A DNA stretch of 64,000 nucleotides, from contig NZ_CP055481.1 in NCBI RefSeq assembly GCF_013705725.1, positions 4,278,001-4,342,000 on the forward strand. The letters are read 5' to 3'. The stretch's first letter is position 1, and the number at the start of each line of letters is the position of its first letter. Origin of the DNA: Klebsiella sp. RHBSTW-00484 (lineage in GTDB: Bacteria; Pseudomonadota; Gammaproteobacteria; Enterobacterales; Enterobacteriaceae). Under the pieces are notes generated by a model. It had not been told where the DNA came from. It saw only the letters and a list, made by a program, of their open reading frames with translations, and searched no databases. The translations under genes were made by a program, and so were the position numbers. This document shows, piece by piece, positions 51,692 to 59,476 of the stretch.

Positions 51692-53190
51692 GCTGCTGCT
51701 CCTCCGGTGGAGTAATAAAGAATGTTCTCTTCCCGGGCCTCAGCGCCGGGAATTTCCGCCACGATGCGTCCGTCCCACAGCACGCAGATGCGATCGCACA
51801 GGCCGACCAGCTCAGAGAATTCGCCTGAGGCGTAAATCACCCCTTTGCCTTCCCGCGCCAGGCCATCAATCAGATTGAATAGATCCGTTTTGGCTTTCAC
51901 ATCGACGCCTTTGGTCGGCTCATCGAAAATCAGCACGTTGGCGTTGCCGCGCAGCCATTTACCAATCGCTACCTTTTGCTGATTGCCGCCGGAGAGGCGG
52001 CGCAGGGTCTGCGCCGGTCCGGAAGTGCGAATACCCACCCGCGCAATGACTTCTTCCGCCCAGCGCCAGGCCTGACGATGACCAAACAGGCTCCAGCGGG
52101 AAAAGCTGTTATCGGCGCTGACTGCCAGATTCATCGCCACCGGCTCCTCGATAAAAATCCCCTCTTTGCGCCGCTCTTCCGGCACCAGCGCCAGACCGCG
52201 TGCCACCGAATCCGCCGGATCGCGCGGTCGCCAGGGCTGGTTGTTCAGCTCTCCATGCGTCAGGCGGCTTTTGCTGGCACCAAACAGCGCCTTGCACAGT
52301 TCCGTTTTCCCGGCCCCAGCCAGCCCGGCAATACCGAGAATTTCCCCCTTGCGCAGGCGCAGGGAGATATCCTGCAACAACCCTTCGTCGTGCAGCCCTT
52401 CAACCTGCAGCAGCACCTCATCGCTGTGCGGCGGACGCTTCGGCGGAAAGATATCGCTCAGCTCATGGCCGAGCATCTTCTCGACGATCTGCTCACCGCT
52501 CAGTTCAGCCATCGGCCCGCTCTCAATCAGGCGACCGTCGCGCAGCACCGTTAGGGTGTCGCAAATCGCCTTCAGCTCATGAATACGATGCGAGATAAAC
52601 ACTACGCCAATCCCCTGCTGCTGCAGGCGGCGAACCACCGCAAACAGGCGTTCACTTTCGTTTTGGTCCAGCGGCGCGGTGGGTTCGTCGAGGATAAGAA
52701 AACGGCAATGGTGCGACAGGGCGCGGGCCAGCAGAATTTGCTGTTTTTCCGCCAGCGTGCAGCTATCGATTGAACGCCGCACGTCGAGGGTGACGTCCAG
52801 CTGGGTCAGCGCTTCGCGCGCCAGTTGACGCAGTCGTCCCCAGCGAAAGGCGATCCCGGGTTCCGCCAGCCTGTCGAGCATAATGTTTTCGGCGATGCTC
52901 AGGCCCGGAACCAGCGCAACATCTACCTCCTGCTGCACCAGATGAATACCCAGCTGTTTGGCATCGCGCGGCGAGCGAATACTCACCGGCTGATTGTTGA
53001 TCACCACTTCGCCTTCGTAATGCGCGTGCGTACCGCACAGCACCGCCATTAGCGTCGATTTACCCGCGCCGTTAGCCCCGGTGAGCGCATGCACCGAACC
53101 ACCCTTCAGGGTGAATGCCACGTTGCTCAGCGCCCGGAAGCCAGAAAAGGCCAGGCTAATGTTTTGCATCTCAAGGCGATTGCCGGTCAT
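51688..53190 (-). CDS. Ribose-type ABC importer ATPase (double nucleotide-binding domain)
   Basis: 500 aa. Domain 1: Walker A GANGAGKSTLMAVL, degenerate signature CTLAEKQQILLARAL, Walker B ILDEPTAPLD. Domain 2: GLAGAGKTEL, LSGGNQQKVAIGKWL, LIFDEPTKGVDVKA. First gene of the - operon ATPase-permease-binding protein-LVIVD, divergent from hcxA. Confidence 0.9.
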   Translation of the reverse strand: MTGNRLEMQNISLAFSGFRALSNVAFTLKGGSVHALTGANGAGKSTLMAVLCGTHAHYEGEVVINNQPVSIRSPRDAKQLGIHLVQQEVDVALVPGLSIAENIMLDRLAEPGIAFRWGRLRQLAREALTQLDVTLDVRRSIDSCTLAEKQQILLARALSHHCRFLILDEPTAPLDQNESERLFAVVRRLQQQGIGVVFISHRIHELKAICDTLTVLRDGRLIESGPMAELSGEQIVEKMLGHELSDIFPPKRPPHSDEVLLQVEGLHDEGLLQDISLRLRKGEILGIAGLAGAGKTELCKALFGASKSRLTHGELNNQPWRPRDPADSVARGLALVPEERRKEGIFIEEPVAMNLAVSADNSFSRWSLFGHRQAWRWAEEVIARVGIRTSGPAQTLRRLSGGNQQKVAIGKWLRGNANVLIFDEPTKGVDVKAKTDLFNLIDGLAREGKGVIYASGEFSELVGLCDRICVLWDGRIVAEIPGAEAREENILYYSTGGAAA

Positions 53191-53291
53191 CCCCTGTACC
53201 CTGTCGATTAATCTTCTGATTTAATGAATTTTTCATAGCCGCCCTTGACTGACAAATGCATAAAAGGCATAAGATAAAGCGAAATAATATT

Positions 53292-53315
53292 AGCCATCCG
53301 GATGTCCAGACATAA
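53292..53315. promoter_or_regulatory. Possible degenerate MetJ boxes upstream of hcxA
   Basis: AGCCATCC, GGATGTCC and AGACATAA each match AGACGTCT at 5 of 8. This is suggestive only because three lie in register 36 bp before the hcxA start, between two genes plausibly tied to methionine salvage. Confidence 0.35.
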
Positions 53316-53350
53316 CATCAGGTTAGCGAAACACAACAAGGACAGCATTT

Positions 53351-54439
53351 ATGAGTCACAGCGATATCCGCGTGGTCCCCGGCCCCGCCAACTACTACTC
53401 CCATCCCGGCAGCCTGGCCCGACTGCATGATTTTTACAGCGAAGAGCAGCTTTCACGGGCGGTATGGGTTTACGGCGAGCGGGCTATCGCTGGCGCGCAG
53501 GATTTCCTGCCGGAAGCGTTTAACGCTCCTGGAGCCAAAAGAATCTTATTTAAAGGTCATTGCAGCGAAAGCGACGTCAGCGAACTGGCCCGTGAGTCTG
53601 GTGACGATCGGTCGGTGGTGATTGGCGTCGGCGGCGGTGCGCTGCTGGATACCGCGAAAGCGCTGGCCCGCCGCCTCGGCTTGCCGGTGGTGGCGATCCC
53701 CACCATCGCCGCCACCTGCGCAGCGTGGACGCCGCTGTCGGTGTGGTACAACGATGCCGGTCAGGCGCTGCAGTTTGAAATCTTCGACGACGCCAACTTC
53801 CTCGTGCTGGTGGAGCCACAGATTATCCTCAACGCACCGGCGGAATATCTGCTGGCGGGTATCGGCGATACGCTGGCGAAGTGGTATGAAGCGGTGGTAC
53901 TGGCCCCGCAGCCGGAGACGCTGCCGCTCACCGTGCGCCTGGGCATCAACGGCGCGCTGGCGATCCGCGATGTGCTGCTGGAAAGCAGCGAAACCGCGCT
54001 GGCCGACCAGCAGCGCGGCGAGCTGACTCAGGCTTTCCGCGATGTGGTAGACGCGGTTATCGCCGGCGGCGGTATGGTCGGCGGATTAGGCGAGCGCTAC
54101 ACTCGCGTCGCCGCCGCCCATGCGGTGCACAATGGCCTGACGGTGCTGCCGCAGACCGAGAAATATCTGCATGGGACCAAAGTCGCCTACGGCATTCTGG
54201 TACAGAGCGCCCTGCTTGGTCAGGAGGATGTGCTGGCGCAACTGGTGCAGGCGTATCAGCGCTTTAATCTGCCGACCACGCTGGCGGCGCTGGAGGTCGA
54301 TATCAATAATCGCGAAGAGCTGGATAAAGTTATCGCTCATACCCTGCGCCCGGTGGAGTCCATCCATTTCCTGCCGGTTGAGCTGAACGCCGAAACCCTG
54401 CGCGCGGCGTTCGAAAAAGTCGAACGCTTCGCCGGTTAA
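53351..54439 (+). CDS. hcxA: Hydroxycarboxylate dehydrogenase A (Fe-ADH family, YbdH)
   Basis: 362 aa, iron-containing alcohol/glycerol dehydrogenase fold. NAD(P)-binding GVGGGALLDTAKALARRLG, the PTIAATCAAWTPLSVWYND block and metal-binding His in AAAHAVHNGLTVLP. The E. coli ortholog reduces 2-oxo acids such as 2-oxobutanoate and 2-oxoglutarate. In E. coli it is the direct neighbour of ybdL; here about 37 kb of inserted genes separate them. Confidence 0.93.
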   Translation: MSHSDIRVVPGPANYYSHPGSLARLHDFYSEEQLSRAVWVYGERAIAGAQDFLPEAFNAPGAKRILFKGHCSESDVSELARESGDDRSVVIGVGGGALLDTAKALARRLGLPVVAIPTIAATCAAWTPLSVWYNDAGQALQFEIFDDANFLVLVEPQIILNAPAEYLLAGIGDTLAKWYEAVVLAPQPETLPLTVRLGINGALAIRDVLLESSETALADQQRGELTQAFRDVVDAVIAGGGMVGGLGERYTRVAAAHAVHNGLTVLPQTEKYLHGTKVAYGILVQSALLGQEDVLAQLVQAYQRFNLPTTLAALEVDINNREELDKVIAHTLRPVESIHFLPVELNAETLRAAFEKVERFAG

Positions 54440-54455
54440 TTCCCCCGTTATATTC

Positions 54456-54482
54456 GCCTCTGCCACCCGGCGGAGGCGCTTT
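54456..54482 (+). terminator. Probable terminator after hcxA
   Basis: GCCTCTGCC/GGCGGAGGC stem with one wobble, loop ACCC, followed by GCTTTCG. The U-tract is short. Confidence 0.5.
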
Positions 54483-54625
54483 CGAGTCGTCCCGCAAAGC
54501 CGATGCTTCTGTCTTCGTAAGATGATGACTCTGCGCTATCGTACCCTCATAAGAAATTCAGAACTTATCTAATAAACTTATTATTTTCTTATATTCAATC
54601 AAGGTGTACAGTGGAGGTACATAGC

Positions 54626-54919
54626 ATGATCATCTGGTCAAAAGTTGCAAAAAAGGAACTGGCAAACATCGATTATCGCTATCAGGAGCGAATCAAAAGC
54701 AGGTTAGCTGATTTAGGTGACCGCTCAGGTCCGCGGCCCGATGTCAGAAAGTTGACTATACCAGTGAATCACTACCGCCTTCGGGTGGGGGATTATCGGG
54801 TCATCTTCACACGTCAGGGGCTGACGCTTAGAGGCCTGTTTATCGTGTCCGTAAAGCGCAGAACCTCAACGACCTATTTGCATGAGGAGAATATGCCATA
54901 TGGCTGTTCAGATAATTAA
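54626..54919 (+). CDS. RelE/ParE-family toxin
   Basis: 97 aa from the 54626 ATG (GGAGG 8 nt upstream). MIIWSKVAKKELANIDYRYQ, RKLTIPVNHYRLRVGDYRVIF and GLFIVSVKRRTSTTY follow the RelE fold, with the basic and aromatic residues expected of an mRNA interferase. It precedes and overlaps the antitoxin gene by 20 nt, a HigBA-like order. The module lies between hcxA and the accessory region. Confidence 0.85.
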   Translation: MIIWSKVAKKELANIDYRYQERIKSRLADLGDRSGPRPDVRKLTIPVNHYRLRVGDYRVIFTRQGLTLRGLFIVSVKRRTSTTYLHEENMPYGCSDN

Positions 54920-55304
54920 GGATGATGAAGGGAAAGCGCAGTACGCCGTGATCCCCTACGACGAATACTTCCATATGTGCTTGCAGCTAGCCGAACTGGA
55001 TGATGAAACGGAAGCGGATCTAGAAGATATTCCTGTCGAACACGATATCTATGACGACGTGATGCTGCCAGGTAACGTCTGCGACATCATGGATAAAGAG
55101 AAAGTCAGCCTGCAGGCTGCCTGGCGTATCCTGCGTGGCCTGTCACAGCAGGAAGTAGCCGATAAGCTCGGCGTGAGCCAGTCTGCGGTTTCCCAGCTGG
55201 AAGCTATCGACTCCCGCCCGCAAAAGCGCACCCGCGAAAAGCTGGCGGCAATATACGGCTGCACGCAGGAACAAATCAGCCTGTATCTGCCGAAAGAGGG
55301 TTAA
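54900..55304 (+). CDS. XRE-family antitoxin
   Basis: 134 aa from the 54900 ATG (AGGAGA 9 nt upstream). An acidic N-terminal half (ELDDETEADLEDIP) is likely the toxin-binding part. The C-terminal helix-turn-helix reads GLSQQEVADKLGVSQSAVSQLE (residues about 85-106). It should neutralise the toxin and repress the operon. The ATG lies inside the toxin gene, so translation is coupled. Confidence 0.86.
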   Translation: MAVQIIKDDEGKAQYAVIPYDEYFHMCLQLAELDDETEADLEDIPVEHDIYDDVMLPGNVCDIMDKEKVSLQAAWRILRGLSQQEVADKLGVSQSAVSQLEAIDSRPQKRTREKLAAIYGCTQEQISLYLPKEG

Positions 55305-55331
55305 TTGCAGCAGGTCGTATTCCGGCGTGAA

Positions 55332-55363
55332 GATTAACGGCTCAAGCTTGGGCCGTTAATCTC
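55332..55363. terminator. Near-perfect palindrome between antitoxin and DUF2608 genes
   Basis: AGATTAACGGC/GCCGTTAATCT pair perfectly and the 10-nt centre is also nearly self-complementary, giving a 32-bp palindrome between convergent genes. No T-run, so a terminator role is likely but not certain. Confidence 0.5.
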
Positions 55364-55379
55364 ATTCATAGCAGAGAAA

Positions 55380-56255
55380 CTATTTCTTGTCTGAACTACA
55401 GCTCTGCACCCGCTCCGGGAAAATAGTCTGCAAAGTACTGGAGAGCTTAGTCCATTCGCTGCTCATCTGCTGCGCCTGTTCAGCAGTTAACACTGCGCCC
55501 TGTTTCTTAATCAGGTCTGATTCTACTTTGGTGTAATGCACCAGAACGGAATCGACGTTTTTATATTTGTCGCTCGCCAGCATATTCTTCATGGCGTTGA
55601 TATTGGCAATACCATCGTCGACAAAGACAACGGACTGATATTGACGCTGAGTTTTATCGAGCAAGAAATCCAGAATCACGCCTTTATACTGTCCGGATGA
55701 CAGCATGATGCCGTTGCCATAAATATAAGAGCGTTTTAGTCGGCCCTCATACAGAGGTGCATCGGTTTCATTGAGCGGTTTAAGCGGTGAAACGCTAAAA
55801 TTGATACCGTTCTTTTTCAGCTCACGCTCGGTAGCATAACGAGTATCCGGGGCGCGAGAGGTTAGCGCGAAAACGCTGTGCTTTTCTTGCCAGGATTTCA
55901 TCTGCGCCGCTAACCCAGGATCAGTCAACGTCATGGTGCCGATATTATAAAGCAGCGCAATGGAATCTTCATATAAGCAAGAAACTTTCTGTTCAGCGCT
56001 GGGTTTCAGTGGCAACTTATTCGTTTGCCATTGATACCAGATATCGCCACCCACTTCGAGTTGGCTGGTCAGGACCGTATTATCGATATCAAAGACCAGT
56101 AAGACATTTTCTGGCTGATAGCGAGAGTCTTTCTCTTGAATAATCTTACCGACGGTTTCATAGGAATCAGATTCAATCGTCGTGACTTCTGCCAGAGAAA
56201 AAGGAATATAGCTTAATAAAGATAAAGCAATAGCATACCTGTAGACTTTAATCAT
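55380..56255 (-). CDS. Secreted HAD-superfamily (DUF2608) phosphatase-like protein
   Basis: 291-aa precursor with a signal peptide (cleavage near SLA/EVTT, residue 23), hence periplasmic. The HAD nucleophile motif is VFDIDNTVL (D-x-D-x-T/V). Motif II lies in FALTSRAPDTR and the acidic motif in VVFVDDGIANINAM. Probably a phosphohydrolase; the substrate is unknown. Last gene of a - operon with a porin, a deaminase-like enzyme and XapX, suggesting dephosphorylation of a substrate before inner-membrane uptake. Confidence 0.75.
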   Translation of the reverse strand: MIKVYRYAIALSLLSYIPFSLAEVTTIESDSYETVGKIIQEKDSRYQPENVLLVFDIDNTVLTSQLEVGGDIWYQWQTNKLPLKPSAEQKVSCLYEDSIALLYNIGTMTLTDPGLAAQMKSWQEKHSVFALTSRAPDTRYATERELKKNGINFSVSPLKPLNETDAPLYEGRLKRSYIYGNGIMLSSGQYKGVILDFLLDKTQRQYQSVVFVDDGIANINAMKNMLASDKYKNVDSVLVHYTKVESDLIKKQGAVLTAEQAQQMSSEWTKLSSTLQTIFPERVQSCSSDKK

Positions 56256-56291
56256 AACAGTCCCTTATTTAGTAATATTTAATTTTTCAGC

Positions 56292-57017
56292 TTAGAATGT
56301 ATATGTCAAACCCATACGATAACGACCCTGGCGCTCATCGGTGGTTTTGTCGGTACCGCGATAATCAGCAATACTGACGTAAGGTACCCATGAACCAAAC
56401 TTATAACCGACTTTAAATGACGCGGTATAGTTTTCGTTACCGTTATCCCAGGTAATATAGCCATTGTTATAATAAACAAGGTTCAACTGGTACTGGAAAT
56501 TGCTATTATCGGGGCGATAATCAACCCAAAGATCGTAACGGCGGTTATTGCGGTCATCGTTACCATAGCCTTTTGATTTGCTGGTAGCTTTATCCATGTC
56601 ATAACGGAAACGACCGGAAACGCGCCATTCTTTGCTGAAATTATATCCAGCAGATAAACCATACTCGTAGGTGGTCCAGTATTCGGTAGAATCCAACCAG
56701 AACATCGGTTCCAGCCAGAAGTTTTTATCATCCAGCGGCTTAAATCGATAAACAATAGAAAGGCCGGAACCGTTGTTATTAAACTGTGACGGATCCCATT
56801 TATCTTTATTGCCTTCCTGAGTATTGTAACGCAACTCACCCATTAACCCGATACCATTACTAAAGAAGGTTCCGAATTCAACGCGATCGGCATGGGTTCT
56901 TTTCTTATCTAAATATTCGTGACGATAATCGATGAAACCATGCGGTTGTTCAGCATAAACGCTGTGCGCCGCCAGGCCGGTCAATACTAATGCTGTAACT
57001 GGAATTATCCTTTTCAT
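56292..57017 (-). CDS. KdgM-family outer-membrane porin
   Basis: 241-aa precursor: signal peptide of about 22 residues (VYA/EQPHGFIDYRHEYLDKK), then alternating aromatic/polar beta-strands ending in a terminal Phe (RMGLTYTF), typical of small monomeric KdgM/NanC/OmpL porins. These admit acidic oligosaccharides. The neighbourhood of deaminase, phosphatase and ADP-ribosylglycohydrolase suggests a different anionic cargo. 13 nt after the deaminase gene, 36 nt before the HAD gene. Confidence 0.83.
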   Translation of the reverse strand: MKRIIPVTALVLTGLAAHSVYAEQPHGFIDYRHEYLDKKRTHADRVEFGTFFSNGIGLMGELRYNTQEGNKDKWDPSQFNNNGSGLSIVYRFKPLDDKNFWLEPMFWLDSTEYWTTYEYGLSAGYNFSKEWRVSGRFRYDMDKATSKSKGYGNDDRNNRRYDLWVDYRPDNSNFQYQLNLVYYNNGYITWDNGNENYTASFKVGYKFGSWVPYVSIADYRGTDKTTDERQGRYRMGLTYTF

Positions 57018-57030
57018 TATCTACCCCTTA

Positions 57031-58173
57031 TCATAATTGTCTGGTCGAAGTAAGTTGTTTGTATCGTGTAGCAAACCTGGCGCGGAGCGCTGGCGAATGA
57101 GCGGCTTCTCTGCCTTTAGCAAAAAAGGCCACATCATCCTCCGTCACCACTGAGCACACTTTATCTAAAAGCGTTTTCTGTATATCCTCAGTCACAAAAG
57201 CGGCTTCAATCGCCATCATCGAAATATCAATCAGTTCTGCACGCTGAAAACCAAATGCGTTCATGGCAAATTGATATTCTTTTGATATATCCGTAGAACA
57301 AATACCGGCATCGTCCGTATTAAGATTTATTCTCACGCCGCTATCATAAAGCGCTCTGACGGGATGAGTGCTATTCCCCTGTCGGATATCATTAATCAGC
57401 AAATGATTACTGGTTAATGAGACTTCGAGTAATATCTCTTTCTCAACAAGCTCCGCGATAAGCTCCGGACACTCGATAGCGCGAATACCGTGACCAATAC
57501 GCGAAGCCCCAGCGGCCAGCGCCTTTTTTACACTTTGTGCACCGCAGATTTCCCCGGCATGTAAAGAGCCGCGCAAACCTTGCTGATAGAGCCTGTTAAG
57601 AGAAGGAACATAATCACTAAAACGATGTATTCCTTCATGCCCGGCGACATTGACACCAACAATATAAGGGTCAGGGTGGTTCAGAAAAAGATCCACAACC
57701 GCAGCCGCTCGTTCTACTCCATCATGTCTGATAAGAACAGCATGCAGGCGGGTGACCGTACCATATTGTTCCTCAGCGTCTTTTATTGCCCGTGCCACCT
57801 CACGCAAACAGGCAAGATAATTGCTCTCACCATCGCCGTCGCCAACCTTCATCATATGGTCCGGTGAAATAAGCAACTCACAATAGATCATCCCCGCTTG
57901 CGCATTGCGTGAGATGAAATCCGTCGCCAGCAGATAATAATCCTGCGGAACCTGAATTAATGATGAGATAAAGTCATAAATATTAATAAAATGACCGAAG
58001 TCTGACTTATCCCAGACATACTCATAATCTCCGGGGATGGCACACTGTTTTATATAATCATTTAATAAAGCAATTCCATTCTTTCGCGACAGGTGGACCG
58101 CTAAATTAGCCGTCACCGATCCTTCCAAATGTTCATGCAAAATAACCTTTGGTATTAATAACACTGATATCAT
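57031..58173 (-). CDS. Adenosine/adenine deaminase-like amidohydrolase
   Basis: 380 aa from the 58173 ATG. A GTG at 58164 has better ribosome-site spacing (AAGGA, 8 nt) and is an equal candidate. Metal site HEHLEGS, catalytic SLHAGE, ASRIGHGIRA and NTDDAG. The Glu in HxHLEG is usual in adenine-deaminase-type members, and NTDDAG in place of NTDDP plus SLTSNHLL mark a divergent subgroup. No signal peptide, so cytosolic. Substrate unknown, probably a purine base or nucleoside derivative. Confidence 0.78.
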   Translation of the reverse strand: MISVLLIPKVILHEHLEGSVTANLAVHLSRKNGIALLNDYIKQCAIPGDYEYVWDKSDFGHFINIYDFISSLIQVPQDYYLLATDFISRNAQAGMIYCELLISPDHMMKVGDGDGESNYLACLREVARAIKDAEEQYGTVTRLHAVLIRHDGVERAAAVVDLFLNHPDPYIVGVNVAGHEGIHRFSDYVPSLNRLYQQGLRGSLHAGEICGAQSVKKALAAGASRIGHGIRAIECPELIAELVEKEILLEVSLTSNHLLINDIRQGNSTHPVRALYDSGVRINLNTDDAGICSTDISKEYQFAMNAFGFQRAELIDISMMAIEAAFVTEDIQKTLLDKVCSVVTEDDVAFFAKGREAAHSPALRARFATRYKQLTSTRQL

Positions 58174-58187
58174 CCTTAAATACTACA

Positions 58188-58355
58188 TCATCCAATATAT
58201 TGCATAATAACGTGATAACCTTTACTACCAAGATAGACACCAACAATACCGATAATTCCCGGCAGCACTGGCGGCGCAGGTATTGGCAGTTTAAAAATGC
58301 TAAATATAAGACCTGTGACAATACCGACCAAAAGCGCAATAAACACTTCAGACAT
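58188..58355 (-). CDS. XapX-domain small membrane protein
   Basis: 55-aa ORF on the - strand, ATG at 58355, stop at 58188-58190, with AAGGG six nt upstream. It begins MSEVFIALLVGIVTGLIFS and contains KLPIPAPPVLPGIIGIVGVY: two hydrophobic helices around a Pro-rich turn, the pattern of XapX (TIGR03510-type) proteins. XapX proteins are often near nucleoside or base transport genes. First gene of the - operon, 14 nt before the deaminase-like gene. Confidence 0.82.
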   Translation of the reverse strand: MSEVFIALLVGIVTGLIFSIFKLPIPAPPVLPGIIGIVGVYLGSKGYHVIMQYIG

Positions 58356-58472
58356 ACAAAACCCTTGTGTAAAAATAAAGAACCACCGTCCTTAATAAAG
58401 GAAAGAAATCCTATGCGTTCAGTTAATCATCTCTACCAGGATTGTTCATTATAAAAAGTATACAATGAAAAA

Positions 58473-58486
58473 TTGGTAGATACCAC
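58473..58486. promoter_or_regulatory. GntR operator copy 1
   Basis: TTGGTAGATACCAC, an inverted repeat TTGGTA-GA-TACCAA with one mismatch, 118 bp upstream of xapX and 176 bp before the gntR gene. Confidence 0.7.
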
Positions 58487-58504
58487 TACATCGACAGCGT
58501 AAGT

Positions 58505-58520
58505 CGTGACAAAGTTCACA
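58505..58520. promoter_or_regulatory. CRP site in the xapX-gntR intergenic region
   Basis: CGTGACAAAGTTCACA matches TGTGA-N6-TCACA at 9 of 10 fixed positions. The 306-bp region also carries two operator copies and no ORF. Confidence 0.72.
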
Positions 58521-58633
58521 TTCAGGAATAAAAGCAAAAAGTACTTATAATACAGTTCATTGACGCTAGTCACTTTTCCATGCTCGGGCTTCAATTGCAT
58601 CAAAAACCAAAAACCACTACAGTTAATGCATTA

Positions 58634-58643
58634 TTGGTACCAA
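58634..58643. promoter_or_regulatory. GntR operator copy 2, spacer-less
   Basis: TTGGTACCAA is the same half-site pair without the central GA, 18 bp before the gntR ATG, in a position suited to autorepression. Confidence 0.55.
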
Positions 58644-58661
58644 CCACGGAACGAAAAGCAT

Positions 58662-59426
58662 ATGTCAGTTTTGTCTTCCCCATCGAGCAATGATTCACAG
58701 TCACTAAAATATCTGGATCTGTTCACCATCATTAAAGAAAAAATCGATAACTATGAATGGCCAGAAAATGAAACCATTCCCACCGAACGCGAGTTAGCGG
58801 AGCGCTATCAAACCAGTCGTACCACCGTGCGCAAAGCTATCGAACATTTACGCCAAAAAGGGTATCTACATAGCGAACACGGTCGCGGGACATTCGTTCT
58901 TCCTGAACTCAGCCGTCGTTCCCAGCGCCAGCTGCATGGATTCACTGATGATATCCTCGCGCGTAAAGGCACGCCGAAGCAGCAGATCCTCGAATTCGGT
59001 TTCGTTGCGGTGAATGAACCTATCCGCAATGCGTTGCAACTCTCCAGCCATACCCGGGTTTTGCGTATTAAGAGAGTTCGTTTCGACAATACCACTCCGA
59101 TGGGCATTCAAACGACCTATCTTCCTATCGATGAAAACAACGCGTTTACCGAGGAAGAGCTACTGGAATTTGGCTCTCTGTATAAGCTCCTCGCCGAGAA
59201 AATGGGGCTTGAACTGCTCGAAGCTTATGAAACCATTAGCGCTCGCCAGCCCTCTTCTGCCGAAGCCTCGCTGCTGGAACTCTCCGTTCACGATGTCATT
59301 CTGACCTGCACCAGAGTCACGCTATCCATCAATAGAAAGCCGATGGAATATGTCGAAATGATCTATCCAGCCAGCCGCTACTCTTACGAAATCAAAATCA
59401 CCAAAGACAGTTTTAACCGTAAATAA
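58662..59426 (+). CDS. GntR/HutC-family transcriptional regulator
   Basis: 254 aa from the 58662 ATG. N-terminal winged helix (PTERELAERYQTSRTTVRKAIEHLRQKG) and a C-terminal UTRA effector domain (RVLRIKRVRFDNTTPMGIQTTYLP...EYVEMIYPASRYSYEIK). It lies between two - operons whose upstream regions share a TTGGTA-GA-TACCAA repeat, its probable operator. HutC regulators commonly bind GGTA-TACC-type palindromes. It recalls the yegW-yegTUV arrangement of E. coli. Confidence 0.87.
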   Translation: MSVLSSPSSNDSQSLKYLDLFTIIKEKIDNYEWPENETIPTERELAERYQTSRTTVRKAIEHLRQKGYLHSEHGRGTFVLPELSRRSQRQLHGFTDDILARKGTPKQQILEFGFVAVNEPIRNALQLSSHTRVLRIKRVRFDNTTPMGIQTTYLPIDENNAFTEEELLEFGSLYKLLAEKMGLELLEAYETISARQPSSAEASLLELSVHDVILTCTRVTLSINRKPMEYVEMIYPASRYSYEIKITKDSFNRK

Positions 59427-59476
59427 ACCGTCCCCCCTGAGAAATTAGTTGTATTCCCGGGGGGGGGATACTTCGG

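Noticed and set aside
59459..59467. Run of nine G in a row
   Set aside because: Considered as a phase-variation tract, but it lies in the non-coding gap between convergent gntR and phytase-like genes, so slippage would change no protein.
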